A DNA stretch of 11,805 nucleotides from contig PCUH01000014.1 in assembly GCA_002770955.1 (NCBI GenBank), forward strand, positions 1 to 11,805, in the 5' to 3' direction. This DNA comes from Flavobacteriales bacterium CG18_big_fil_WC_8_21_14_2_50_32_9 (GTDB lineage Bacteria > Bacteroidota > Bacteroidia > Flavobacteriales_E > Vicingaceae). A model generated the notes under the pieces. That model had not been told where the DNA came from. It saw only the letters and a list, made by a program, of their open reading frames with translations, and did no database searches. The position numbers and the translations under genes are program-made. Below, in pieces: positions 1 through 8,613 of the stretch (positions are counted from its first letter, which is position 1; each line of letters starts with the position of its first letter).

Positions 1-1
1 T

Positions 2-3000
2 ATAGGACGAGATACGGTTACCATCACCAATCCTCCAGCTTTATCTGTAAATGTTGTACCAACTGCTGCGAGTTGTCAAACATTTTGTGATGGTGCTGCA
101 ACGGCTAATCCTGTTGGCGGAACACCTGGATATACCTTTCAATGGGATGCTGCGGCAGGAAGTCAAACAACTCCAACAGCTATCAATTTATGTGCAGGAA
201 CCTATTCTGTAGTTGTTACGGATACTAATGGTTGTACTACCAACGGATCTGTAACTATCACTCCATTAATTACTATTACTATAAATCCTAATCCTGTTGG
301 AATTAGTTGTAATGGGTTATGCGATGGTACTGCAATTGCCAATCCTTCTGGAGGACAGTCTCCTTATACCTATAATTGGTCAAATGGAGATACTACTCAA
401 ACTGCCGATAGCTTATGTCCAGGTTGGGTAATTGTTACAGTTACAGATTCCAATGGATGTTCTACTACTGATTCTGTAAATATGCCTGTTGCACCTACGG
501 TACTTGTTCCAAATGGAAGTATTGATCAACAAGTATCTTGTAATGGAATTTGTGATGGGATGGTTTCTTCTGCTCCAACGGGAGGAACACCTCCATATAG
601 TATTTCTTGGTCTATTCCAGATACAAATAATGTATGTGCAGGCTCTGTTATTGTTACAGTAACTGACTCAAATAATTGTGTACAGTCAGAAACACTAGTC
701 ATAGTAGAACCCGATACAATTACACCGAACCCAACCATAGTTCATGTGTCTTGTAATGGAGCCAATACAGGCAGCATTTGTGTTAGTCCTTCGGGAGGAA
801 CACCTGGCTATTCCTATTTGTGGGGTGGTGGATTAGGTATAAATGCTTGTATAACCAATCAACCCGCAGGAACATATACGGTAACAATTACAGATACCAA
901 TGGGTGTTCTCGAAATGAAACATATACGATAACTCAACCTGTTTTATTATCTTCTAATCCAGTATCAACCAATGTAACTTGCTTTGGAGCTAATGATGGC
1001 TCGGCTGGTATTATTGTAAATGGAGGAACTTTGCCTTATTCTTATAATTGGTCAACAGGTAATCCTGGTGATACAACAGCAACCATTTCTCCTTTAGCAC
1101 CAGGGTCTTATTCAGTTACAGTTGTTGATGCTAATGGTTGTACTACCACACAAAATTATACCATTACACAACCCAACCAAATTAATCCTACAGCAACAGG
1201 AACAGGTATTGCTTGTGGTGGTACGCCTTGCACTGGAACAGCTACTACTAATCCTACTGGAGGAACACCAGGATATACATTCCAATGGTCAACATCAACC
1301 AATCCTAATTTTAGTACTAATCAATCTATTAGTGGTCTTTGTCAAGATACGTATTATATTTTGGTAACAGACATTAATGGATGTACTGGGCTAGATTCGT
1401 TTATTGTAAACTCTCCTACAACATTGAATGTTACACTTAGTAGTACGGATGTTATTTGTAATGGACAATCTAATGGAACTGCTACAGCAACGCCTATCGG
1501 AGGAACACCTCCTTATTCTTATTCTTGGGTAGGAACGTGTAATCCTGTGCCCAATAACATACCAACCATAACAGGATTATGTCCAGGAAATTATACAGTA
1601 ACGGTAACAGACTCCTTTGGATGTTTCTTTATAGGTTCCGTAACCATTAATGAACCAGCAAGTATTAGTGCTAATCCAACCATAACTCCAGCAAATTGTG
1701 GGGTGTGTGATGGTGTTATTGCTACACTACCAAGCGGAGGTGGTGGTGCTTATACGCATTCTTGGTCTAATGGAGCAACTACTCCAATAATAACCAATTT
1801 ATGCCCAGGATTTTATACCGATACTATTACCGATAATAATGGTTGTATAGGAATTTTTACCATGGCAGTAAGTAACCCCACTGGCCCATCAGGAATAACC
1901 ACAACCCTTATCAATGCATCTTGCTTTGGAACTTGTGATGGTGGGTTAAATGCTATTCCTATTGGCGGGCTATCTCCTTTTTCTTATGCTTGGACATCTG
2001 TTCCTCCGGGAGGCCCTTATCCAAATGATAGTACATTAACCAATTTATGTGCGGGAACTTATTTTTTAACCTTAACAGATGCTAATAACTGTGTTTTGGC
2101 AACTACTGTGTTGGTTGGAGAAGCCGATAGCATTACAGCGAATTTAGTTACCACTAATGCTTCTTGTAATGGTTTATGTAATGGAACAGCAAGCGTAAAT
2201 CCTTCAGGTGGAACAGCAACTTATACTTACTTGTGGAGCAATGGTTCAACATTGGCTTCCACTTCAGGATTATGTGCAGGGCCAGCAAGTGTAACCATTA
2301 CGGATGCCAATGGTTGTCAAAAAATAGTGAACTTCACTATTACTGCACCTGGAGTAATTACTATAACTACAACTACTATAGATGCATTGTGTAATGGCTC
2401 TTGCGATGGAAGTGCTACTGCAAATCCATCTGGAGGAACAGCTCCATTTACCTTTTTATGGAATGACCCTGCTTCCCAAACTTCTCAAACAGCCTCTAAT
2501 TTATGTGCAGGAACATATATTGTTCGTGTTACCGATGCCAATGGTTGTTCGGGTAACGATACAATTGTGATTAACGAACCATCTGTAATTATTCCAAATT
2601 TATCAACTACTAATGCTGCTTGTGGTGCTTCTGACGGAACAGCATGTGTTGCACCAACAGGTGGAACTCCAGGTTATACTTATCTGTGGGATTTTGCACC
2701 AATAACTACCCCTTGTGTAACTGGTCTAGCAGCAGGAAGTTATTCGGTTACTATTACGGATAATAATGGCTGTAGCATAATTGTTCCCGTAACTATTAGC
2801 AATCCTAATGGACCTGTTATTTCTGTTGCTACAACGAATGTTAATTGTAATGGAGTTTGTAATGGAAGTGCTTCTGTCTCTGTTACTTCAGGAACGCCTA
2901 ATTATACTTATTTATGGATGCCCGGAGGACAGACTACAACAAGCATCAATGGATTATGTGCAGGTGCTTATACGATTCAAGTTACAGATGGAAATGGTTG

Positions 3001-6000
3001 TATTACCACGCAAGTAGTTACCATTGCAGAAAATTCACTTATAAGTGCTTCTTTAAATACTACTAATGCTACTTGTAATGGTGTTTGTGATGGATCAGCT
3101 ATCGTTACTCCAAGTGGAGGAATACCACCTTATTCATATAGTTGGAGTGCAGGATCTACACCTACTCTTAATGCAGTTGCAGGACTTTGTGCAGGAAATC
3201 ATACCGTTACCATTACAGATGCATTGGGTTGTACTTTTATACAAAGTGTAACCATCAGCCAACCTAATACGGTAACAGTTAGTGTGACGGGAAACAATGC
3301 CTCATGTAATGGTGGAGCCAATGGTTCGGCTACTGCAACTCCTTCAGGAGGAACAATTCCTTATACTTATTCATGGAGTAACGGAGCTACTACTCAAACA
3401 ACAATAGGGTTGGTTGCAGGTACCTATTCTGTAACAGTAACAGATGCCAATGGATGTTCAGCAACAGGCAGTGTAGTGATAGGTGAAGGAAGTGTTATTA
3501 ATTCAACCATAACAACAGTAGATGCTACTTGTGGAGTATGTGATGGTTCAGCAAGTGCTTCAGCTCCTTCTGGTGGAACAAGTCCTTACACTTACTTATG
3601 GTTGCCGGGTGGTCAAACCACTCCTACCATTAATAATTTATGTCCGGGAGCATATTCACTTCAAATTACAGACGCAAATGGTTGTTCATCTACCCTTAAT
3701 GTGTTAATAAGTAATCCGAATGGACCAGTTGTAACCATGGGAGCAGATAGTGTAACTTGTTTTGGGACATGTGATGGATTGGCTTATGTTAATGTATCTT
3801 CAGGAGCTTCCCCATTTATTTTCCAATGGAACGATCCTGCTTTAACAACCAATGACACAGCAGCATCTTTATGTGCAGGGCTGTATGCTGTTGTAGTTCA
3901 AGATGCTAACGGTTGTATTACTGTGGACACCGTTTCTGTGGAAACACCTACTCAAATTTTAGCTAATTTAACTTCAACCAATGCAAGTTGTAATGGGGTG
4001 TGTGATGGCACGATTACAGCGAATCCTACAGGCGGTGTTGCTCCTTACACTTATTTGTGGATGCCTGGAGGGCAAACAACCCCAACAATTTCCAACTTAT
4101 GTGCAGGAACATATATTGTTACTATAACGGATAATAATGGTTGTTCAATTATGGATAGTATTGTAATTACCGAACCTACTGCTATTACTATTTCAACAAA
4201 CACAACCACTCCAACTTGTTTTGGAGATTGTGATGGAACAGCTTTAGCCATTGTTTCAGGAGGAACACCTAGTTATAACTATTCATGGAATACCACTCCT
4301 GTTCAAAATAATTCATTAGCCACTGGATTGTGTGCAGGTACATACACAATTGTTGTTTCCGATAATAATGGATGTATGGATTCCGCTTCAGTAACCATTA
4401 GCAATAACCCTGTTTTAACTACTTCCACTTCTTTTACAAATCAAAATTGCAGCAATGTTTGTGATGGAACAGCAACAACTACACCTGTTGGTGGAGTAGC
4501 TCCTTATAGTTATGTATGGAGTAATGGTCAAACTACACAAACTGCTGTTAACTTATGTGCAGGAACTTATTTTGTAACCGTTATTGATGCAAATAATTGT
4601 ACAGTAAACGATACCGTAACACTTACAAGTCCTTTACCAATTATAGATAGCTCAGTAGTAACTCCACCAACTTGTGGTATATGTAACGGAAGTGTAACTT
4701 CTACTCCTTCTGGAGGTGTTGGTCCTTATAATTTTGTTTGGACAGCATTAATAGGTAGTAATCCTTCTTTACCAGCCACAACAAATAATGCAATGAGTTC
4801 TACAGTAAATGGTTTATGTGCTGGAACAGTGAATTTGGAAATTACTGATTTAGGTACAGGATGTATTTTTAATTACACCGTTCTTATTAATAGTAATAGT
4901 ACTGCAACTGTAAATATTACTTCAACAGATGAAACTTGTGCAAGTGCTTGTAATGGAACAGCACTAGCTTCTATTACTGGTGGAACAGCACCATATTCTT
5001 ATAATTGGACTCCAACAGGAGGAACTGATTCTTTGGCAGTAGGTCTTTGTGCTAACTTTTATACAGTTACCATAACAGATGCTAATAATTGTATTACAGT
5101 AGATACAGTAACTATTAATACCAATGGACTAAATTTAACCATTACCAATGTTATTCCAGAATCTTGCTTTGGAGCTTGTGATGGAATAGCAGTTGTAAGT
5201 GTGTCAGCAGGAACTACTCCATATACCTATCAATGGAATGTTACGAACCCAGTTCAAACAACACCTACAGCAACCAACTTATGTGTAGGAACTTATACTG
5301 CTGTGGTTACAGACAGTTTAAATTGTGCTGATTCAATTTCTGCAACAGTAACAGGCCCAACTCAAATTGTCCCTTCTATTACTATCACTACACCAATAAG
5401 TTGTAATGGAGTTTGTGATGGGGAATTAACAGCTAATGCAGTTGGAGGAACACCTAATTATACATATTTATGGGATGACCCTCTTGCACAAACCACTCAA
5501 ACAGCAACCAACTTATGTGCAGGAACTTATATAGTTACTATTACTGATAATAATGGTTGTTCAGTAATGGATACTATTACACTGACAGAACCAACAGCTG
5601 TATTAGCCAATGAAACATTGGTTTCACCAGCTTGTAATGTGTGTGATGGTTCAATAACTGTTAATCCTACGGGAGGAATTGGCCCTTTTACCTTTTTCTG
5701 GACAACACCAACAAGCCCACCAAATCCAAATACACCAATAATTACCAACCTTTGTGCTGGGGCTTATACGGTTGATATTACTGACCAAGGAACAGGCTGT
5801 GTAACTTCATTTACCTTTGCGTTAAGCAATACGAATGCTCCTATTCCAAATTCAACAGTTACTGATATTAGTTGTAATGCCGTTTGCGATGGGCAAATTG
5901 TTGCAGCACCCACAGGAGGAACAGCACCTTATACGATTTCATATAACCCAGGAGGGGCTGTTAATCCAATTACGAATTTATGTGCAGGAATATATACCGT

Positions 6001-7267
6001 TACCGTTACAGATTCAGTGGGATGTATAGGGGTTGAGGTAGATACTATATCAGAACCTGATGCAATGCTAATTAACATTACTAGCACACCAATTAGTTGT
6101 AATGGAGCTAATGATGGAACGGCAACAGTAACCGTAACAGGAGGAACTCCTAATTATGATTTTGCATGGTCACCATCTAATCAAATTACTAATCCTGCAA
6201 TTAATTTACCTGCGGGAACACACATTGTAACGGTAACTGATGACAATGGTTGTAGTGTGGTGGATAGTGTTGTTATTACTGAACCTACACCAATTACCAT
6301 TACTTCTACTATCACTGATGCAACTTGTTCTTCGGTTTGTGATGGAGAAATTACTGTAGTTGCTAGTGGTGGAGCAGGAAATTATACGTATCAGTGGAAT
6401 GGTAATACTACAGTTGGACAACCAGCAACACAAAACGGTTTGTGTTTTGGAGCGAATACCCTTGTTATTTTAGATCAAAATGGATGTAGCAATTCGTTTA
6501 CTTTAAATGTGGGAGCTTTAGATACGGTTATTGCTCTTGCAAGCAACGATACTTCTGTTTGTGTAGGAACACCAGTTGATTTTTTAGGAACACCCACAGG
6601 AAATGTAGCATCCGTAGAATGGTTTCAATTGCCAAGCATGTCTTCTATAGGAATAACTAATGGAATAACAGTAACCCCAACAACATCAGGCACTATTTGT
6701 TATATATATCAAGTAAATGGAACCAATGCAGGATGTATTGATAGAGATACGGTTTGTGTGAATGCAGAGCCTTTACCAATAGCGAATGCAGGTATTGATG
6801 TTACAATATTTGAAGGAAATTCAACAGTATTGAATGCCTCAGGTGGAGGGTCTTATTTGTGGTCACCAAGCACAGGGTTAAGTGATACCACCATTTCAAA
6901 TCCTACGGCAACACCTATAGTTACAACAACTTATACAGTAACAGTTACTTCAGCATTTGGTTGTGTGGCTACGGATAGTGTTGTAGTTACTGTTCTGCCA
7001 AAAATTGTATTCCCTAATGGTATTACTCCTAATGGAGATGGATCGAATGATGTTTGGATAATTGATTTCATTGAAGAATATCCAAACAATATGGTAGAGA
7101 TTTATAACCGCTGGGGAGAACTACTTTTTCATGCAGATGGATACAAACAGGATTGGAATGGTACCTATAAAGGAAAAGATTTACCTATAGGAACATATTA
7201 TTATATTATTGAACTGAACGATGGAATTACCAAACCATTTACAGGACCTATAACGATATTGAGGTAA
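2..7267 (+). CDS. Giant SprB-repeat cell-surface adhesin with type B (CHU_C) T9SS sorting domain, 5' end outside window
   Basis: The frame is open from base 2 to the TAA at 7265-7267, giving 2421 visible residues. The ATG at 482 lies inside a repeat and is not the start; the true start is upstream of the window. Visible residues about 25-2162 are 28 SprB-type repeats. An Ig-like module (about 2178-2258), a PKD-like module (about 2260-2333, with a YLWSPSTGLSD core) and a CHU_C domain (from residue 2336, VFPNGITPNGDGSNDVW, ending TGPITILR) follow. CHU_C domains mark type B cargo of the type IX secretion system, and SprB is the mobile gliding adhesin of Flavobacterium johnsoniae. I infer a secreted, surface-attached adhesin. 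It may serve gliding, attachment or matrix; the sequence does not say which. A PorP/SprF homologue lies downstream, as sprF does for sprB. The repeat array has only four Lys/Arg residues. Confidence 0.93.
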   Translation: MGRDTVTITNPPALSVNVVPTAASCQTFCDGAATANPVGGTPGYTFQWDAAAGSQTTPTAINLCAGTYSVVVTDTNGCTTNGSVTITPLITITINPNPVGISCNGLCDGTAIANPSGGQSPYTYNWSNGDTTQTADSLCPGWVIVTVTDSNGCSTTDSVNMPVAPTVLVPNGSIDQQVSCNGICDGMVSSAPTGGTPPYSISWSIPDTNNVCAGSVIVTVTDSNNCVQSETLVIVEPDTITPNPTIVHVSCNGANTGSICVSPSGGTPGYSYLWGGGLGINACITNQPAGTYTVTITDTNGCSRNETYTITQPVLLSSNPVSTNVTCFGANDGSAGIIVNGGTLPYSYNWSTGNPGDTTATISPLAPGSYSVTVVDANGCTTTQNYTITQPNQINPTATGTGIACGGTPCTGTATTNPTGGTPGYTFQWSTSTNPNFSTNQSISGLCQDTYYILVTDINGCTGLDSFIVNSPTTLNVTLSSTDVICNGQSNGTATATPIGGTPPYSYSWVGTCNPVPNNIPTITGLCPGNYTVTVTDSFGCFFIGSVTINEPASISANPTITPANCGVCDGVIATLPSGGGGAYTHSWSNGATTPIITNLCPGFYTDTITDNNGCIGIFTMAVSNPTGPSGITTTLINASCFGTCDGGLNAIPIGGLSPFSYAWTSVPPGGPYPNDSTLTNLCAGTYFLTLTDANNCVLATTVLVGEADSITANLVTTNASCNGLCNGTASVNPSGGTATYTYLWSNGSTLASTSGLCAGPASVTITDANGCQKIVNFTITAPGVITITTTTIDALCNGSCDGSATANPSGGTAPFTFLWNDPASQTSQTASNLCAGTYIVRVTDANGCSGNDTIVINEPSVIIPNLSTTNAACGASDGTACVAPTGGTPGYTYLWDFAPITTPCVTGLAAGSYSVTITDNNGCSIIVPVTISNPNGPVISVATTNVNCNGVCNGSASVSVTSGTPNYTYLWMPGGQTTTSINGLCAGAYTIQVTDGNGCITTQVVTIAENSLISASLNTTNATCNGVCDGSAIVTPSGGIPPYSYSWSAGSTPTLNAVAGLCAGNHTVTITDALGCTFIQSVTISQPNTVTVSVTGNNASCNGGANGSATATPSGGTIPYTYSWSNGATTQTTIGLVAGTYSVTVTDANGCSATGSVVIGEGSVINSTITTVDATCGVCDGSASASAPSGGTSPYTYLWLPGGQTTPTINNLCPGAYSLQITDANGCSSTLNVLISNPNGPVVTMGADSVTCFGTCDGLAYVNVSSGASPFIFQWNDPALTTNDTAASLCAGLYAVVVQDANGCITVDTVSVETPTQILANLTSTNASCNGVCDGTITANPTGGVAPYTYLWMPGGQTTPTISNLCAGTYIVTITDNNGCSIMDSIVITEPTAITISTNTTTPTCFGDCDGTALAIVSGGTPSYNYSWNTTPVQNNSLATGLCAGTYTIVVSDNNGCMDSASVTISNNPVLTTSTSFTNQNCSNVCDGTATTTPVGGVAPYSYVWSNGQTTQTAVNLCAGTYFVTVIDANNCTVNDTVTLTSPLPIIDSSVVTPPTCGICNGSVTSTPSGGVGPYNFVWTALIGSNPSLPATTNNAMSSTVNGLCAGTVNLEITDLGTGCIFNYTVLINSNSTATVNITSTDETCASACNGTALASITGGTAPYSYNWTPTGGTDSLAVGLCANFYTVTITDANNCITVDTVTINTNGLNLTITNVIPESCFGACDGIAVVSVSAGTTPYTYQWNVTNPVQTTPTATNLCVGTYTAVVTDSLNCADSISATVTGPTQIVPSITITTPISCNGVCDGELTANAVGGTPNYTYLWDDPLAQTTQTATNLCAGTYIVTITDNNGCSVMDTITLTEPTAVLANETLVSPACNVCDGSITVNPTGGIGPFTFFWTTPTSPPNPNTPIITNLCAGAYTVDITDQGTGCVTSFTFALSNTNAPIPNSTVTDISCNAVCDGQIVAAPTGGTAPYTISYNPGGAVNPITNLCAGIYTVTVTDSVGCIGVEVDTISEPDAMLINITSTPISCNGANDGTATVTVTGGTPNYDFAWSPSNQITNPAINLPAGTHIVTVTDDNGCSVVDSVVITEPTPITITSTITDATCSSVCDGEITVVASGGAGNYTYQWNGNTTVGQPATQNGLCFGANTLVILDQNGCSNSFTLNVGALDTVIALASNDTSVCVGTPVDFLGTPTGNVASVEWFQLPSMSSIGITNGITVTPTTSGTICYIYQVNGTNAGCIDRDTVCVNAEPLPIANAGIDVTIFEGNSTVLNASGGGSYLWSPSTGLSDTTISNPTATPIVTTTYTVTVTSAFGCVATDSVVVTVLPKIVFPNGITPNGDGSNDVWIIDFIEEYPNNMVEIYNRWGELLFHADGYKQDWNGTYKGKDLPIGTYYYIIELNDGITKPFTGPITILR
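71..6487 (+). repeat. 28 tandem SprB-type protein repeats, mean period about 232 nt
   Basis: Each unit runs from a Cys loop (C-N-G-x-C-D-G) through a GGTPPYSYxW-like strand, an LCAGTY turn and a VTVTDxNGC strand, then a 23-25 residue linker to the next unit. First-cysteine codons run from base 74 (repeat 1) to 6326 (repeat 28), an average of 231.6 nt or 77.2 residues. The first cysteine and the cysteine of the NGC motif are present in all 28 units. The two middle cysteines are usually both present or both absent. The units differ in sequence and codon use, so this is an old, diverged array and not a recent identical tandem expansion. Confidence 0.93.
7007..7264 (+). other. CHU_C / gliding motility-associated C-terminal domain (T9SS type B signal)
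   Basis: The last 86 residues of the giant protein match the known shape of this family. It has FPNGITPNGDGSNDVW at its start, EIYNRWGELLF in the middle, then DWNGTYKGKDLPIGTYYY and a final strand. In characterised Bacteroidota the domain is recognised by the type IX secretion machinery, and export of such cargo often depends on a cognate PorP/SprF-like protein. One is encoded 420 nt downstream. The domain is complete, so the protein should be secretion-competent at its C-terminus. Confidence 0.92.
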
Positions 7268-7316
7268 TGGGATTAAAAATAATGTGTGTGTTATTGATTT
7301 TTAAATTTTAGAAAAA

Positions 7317-7499
7317 ATGGAAGAAAATAAAAAAAATAAAAGTGCTTCTGCTATTGGTGGAGTAGTGTTTGCTGGTTGTTTGTTCGTTGGAGCAGGAATT
7401 GGAATGTTAGCAAATGCTACCCAAGTTGGAGGAGCTTTAGGAATGGGGGTTGGCTTTATTGCAATGGGAATAATTTGGGCATATTACAGAAACAAGTAA
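7317..7499 (+). CDS. Small two-helix membrane protein, function unknown
   Basis: A 60-residue protein. A charged N-terminus (MEENKKNK) is followed by two glycine-rich hydrophobic stretches, about residues 11-32 and 36-56, separated by a short polar turn (NATQ), and a basic tail (YYRNK). The Gly/Ala/small-residue spacing (for example GAGIG, GMGVG) suggests tightly packed transmembrane helices. By the positive-inside rule both ends would face the cytoplasm. It starts 49 nt after the adhesin stop codon and ends 187 nt before the PorP/SprF start, all on one strand, so co-transcription is plausible. I do not recognise a named family. The start codon follows an A-run with no Shine-Dalgarno motif. 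It may be an accessory of the adhesin/T9SS locus or a neighbour by chance. Confidence 0.7.
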   Translation: MEENKKNKSASAIGGVVFAGCLFVGAGIGMLANATQVGGALGMGVGFIAMGIIWAYYRNK

Positions 7500-7686
7500 T
7501 AGGCAATAGGCGGCAAAGAAAATTTGTGTAAAATTAAAGATGGATGATGTTAGATTGACGATTTACAATTTACAATTTAAAAATATGAAAACAGATGAAA
7601 CGAGCCATGTTAAAAAGGTTAACACCCAGAAAGATGATTATAGGCGACTTCCATGTGTCCGATAAAAAACAAATAAAAATAAACAC
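7500..7686 (+). other. Intergenic leader before the porP/sprF gene
   Basis: 187 nt with no supported gene. It holds a short tandem repeat, two and a half copies of ATTTACA at 7561-7578. A 26-codon ATG frame at 7585-7665 has no recognisable features. No convincing Bacteroidota promoter pair (TTG and TAnnTTTG at normal spacing) was seen, so transcription from upstream remains possible. The last 20 nt before the porP/sprF start are very A-rich, as is usual for translation starts in this phylum. Confidence 0.5.
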
Positions 7687-8613
7687 ATGAAAATTAAATA
7701 CCTATTAATAGTATTCTTGATGTTTTTGGGAAGTGTTGTTTTTGCTCAGCAATTACCTCATTTCAGTCAATATTATATGAATGATTTTTTGATAAATCCT
7801 GCAATTGCTGGTGTGAATAATTATTTTGAAGGAAAATCAGGACATCGTTACCAATGGGAAGGAATTACTGATGCTCCAAGAACTTACACATTAAGTGTAA
7901 ATGGACCCACAAAAAACGAGAAAATGGGGCTGGGAGGTTATTTATTTACAGATGTTGTTGGACCAACTCGAAGAACAGGATTTAATTTAGCTTATTCGTA
8001 TCATGTAAAGTTAAATGATAATTTAAAGTTAGCTTTTGGGCTTTCTGCTGGGTTGCTCCAATTTACAATAGACGGTTCTAAAATTACCTTGAGAGATGAA
8101 GGAGATGCAATAATTACAAATGGAGTTCAATCTGTTTTAATACCTGACGCTGGTTTTGGTACTTATTTATACCACAAAAAGTTTTATCTCGGTTTTTCAG
8201 CTCCTCAATTGCTCAACAGTAAAGTTAAATTTTTTGATGAAGGTAAAAACCCTAACGGAAAATTGCCAGCTCACTTTTTTGTTACTGGGGGTTATAAGTT
8301 TGATATTTCTAATGATTTTATGTTAGAGCCATCATTTTTTGTCAAATATATTTCTCCAGCACCAGTAATGTATGATGCAAGTTTAAGAATAATGTATCAA
8401 CAAAAATTATGGTTAGCAGGAACATATAGACATCATGACGCTATTGCTGTTTCGCTTGGTTATTTGATAAACGATAGTTTTACTATTGCTTATGCGTATG
8501 ATTTTACCACTACCAACATTAAAAATCACATTAGTGGTTCGCATGAATTAATGATAGGCATTCGTTTCTACAAAGCTACCAAAAAATCAAAATCAGCTCC
8601 TTCGATAGATTAA
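7687..8613 (+). CDS. PorP/SprF family type IX secretion system outer-membrane protein
   Basis: A 308-residue protein, the normal length for the family. Residues 1-20 are a signal peptide (hydrophobic core LLIVFLMFLG, cleavage after VFA before QQ). The mature N-terminus carries the family signature HFSQYYMNDFLINPAIAG at about residues 25-42. Alternating aromatic and hydrophobic strands then suggest a beta-barrel, ending in ELMIGIRFYK. Known relatives are P. gingivalis PorP, a T9SS component, and F. johnsoniae SprF, which is needed for surface display of SprB. Its position behind a CHU_C-domain giant adhesin suggests it is that adhesin's dedicated secretion or anchoring partner. That pairing is inference from gene order. 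The TAA stop codon lies in the first bases of the 135-bp repeat element. Confidence 0.92.
   Translation: MKIKYLLIVFLMFLGSVVFAQQLPHFSQYYMNDFLINPAIAGVNNYFEGKSGHRYQWEGITDAPRTYTLSVNGPTKNEKMGLGGYLFTDVVGPTRRTGFNLAYSYHVKLNDNLKLAFGLSAGLLQFTIDGSKITLRDEGDAIITNGVQSVLIPDAGFGTYLYHKKFYLGFSAPQLLNSKVKFFDEGKNPNGKLPAHFFVTGGYKFDISNDFMLEPSFFVKYISPAPVMYDASLRIMYQQKLWLAGTYRHHDAIAVSLGYLINDSFTIAYAYDFTTTNIKNHISGSHELMIGIRFYKATKKSKSAPSID

Noticed and set aside
482..484. ATG at 482 as start of the giant gene
   Set aside because: The frame is open back to base 2 and encodes two more complete repeats upstream of this ATG, so it is internal.
526..6433. Several 60-80 codon frames on both strands inside the giant gene
   Set aside because: They are shadows of the repetitive coding sequence, reading repeated segments out of frame or in antisense, with no independent features.
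7585..7665. 26-codon ATG frame between the small membrane protein and porP/sprF
   Set aside because: Too short, no recognisable composition or motif, and no support beyond being open.
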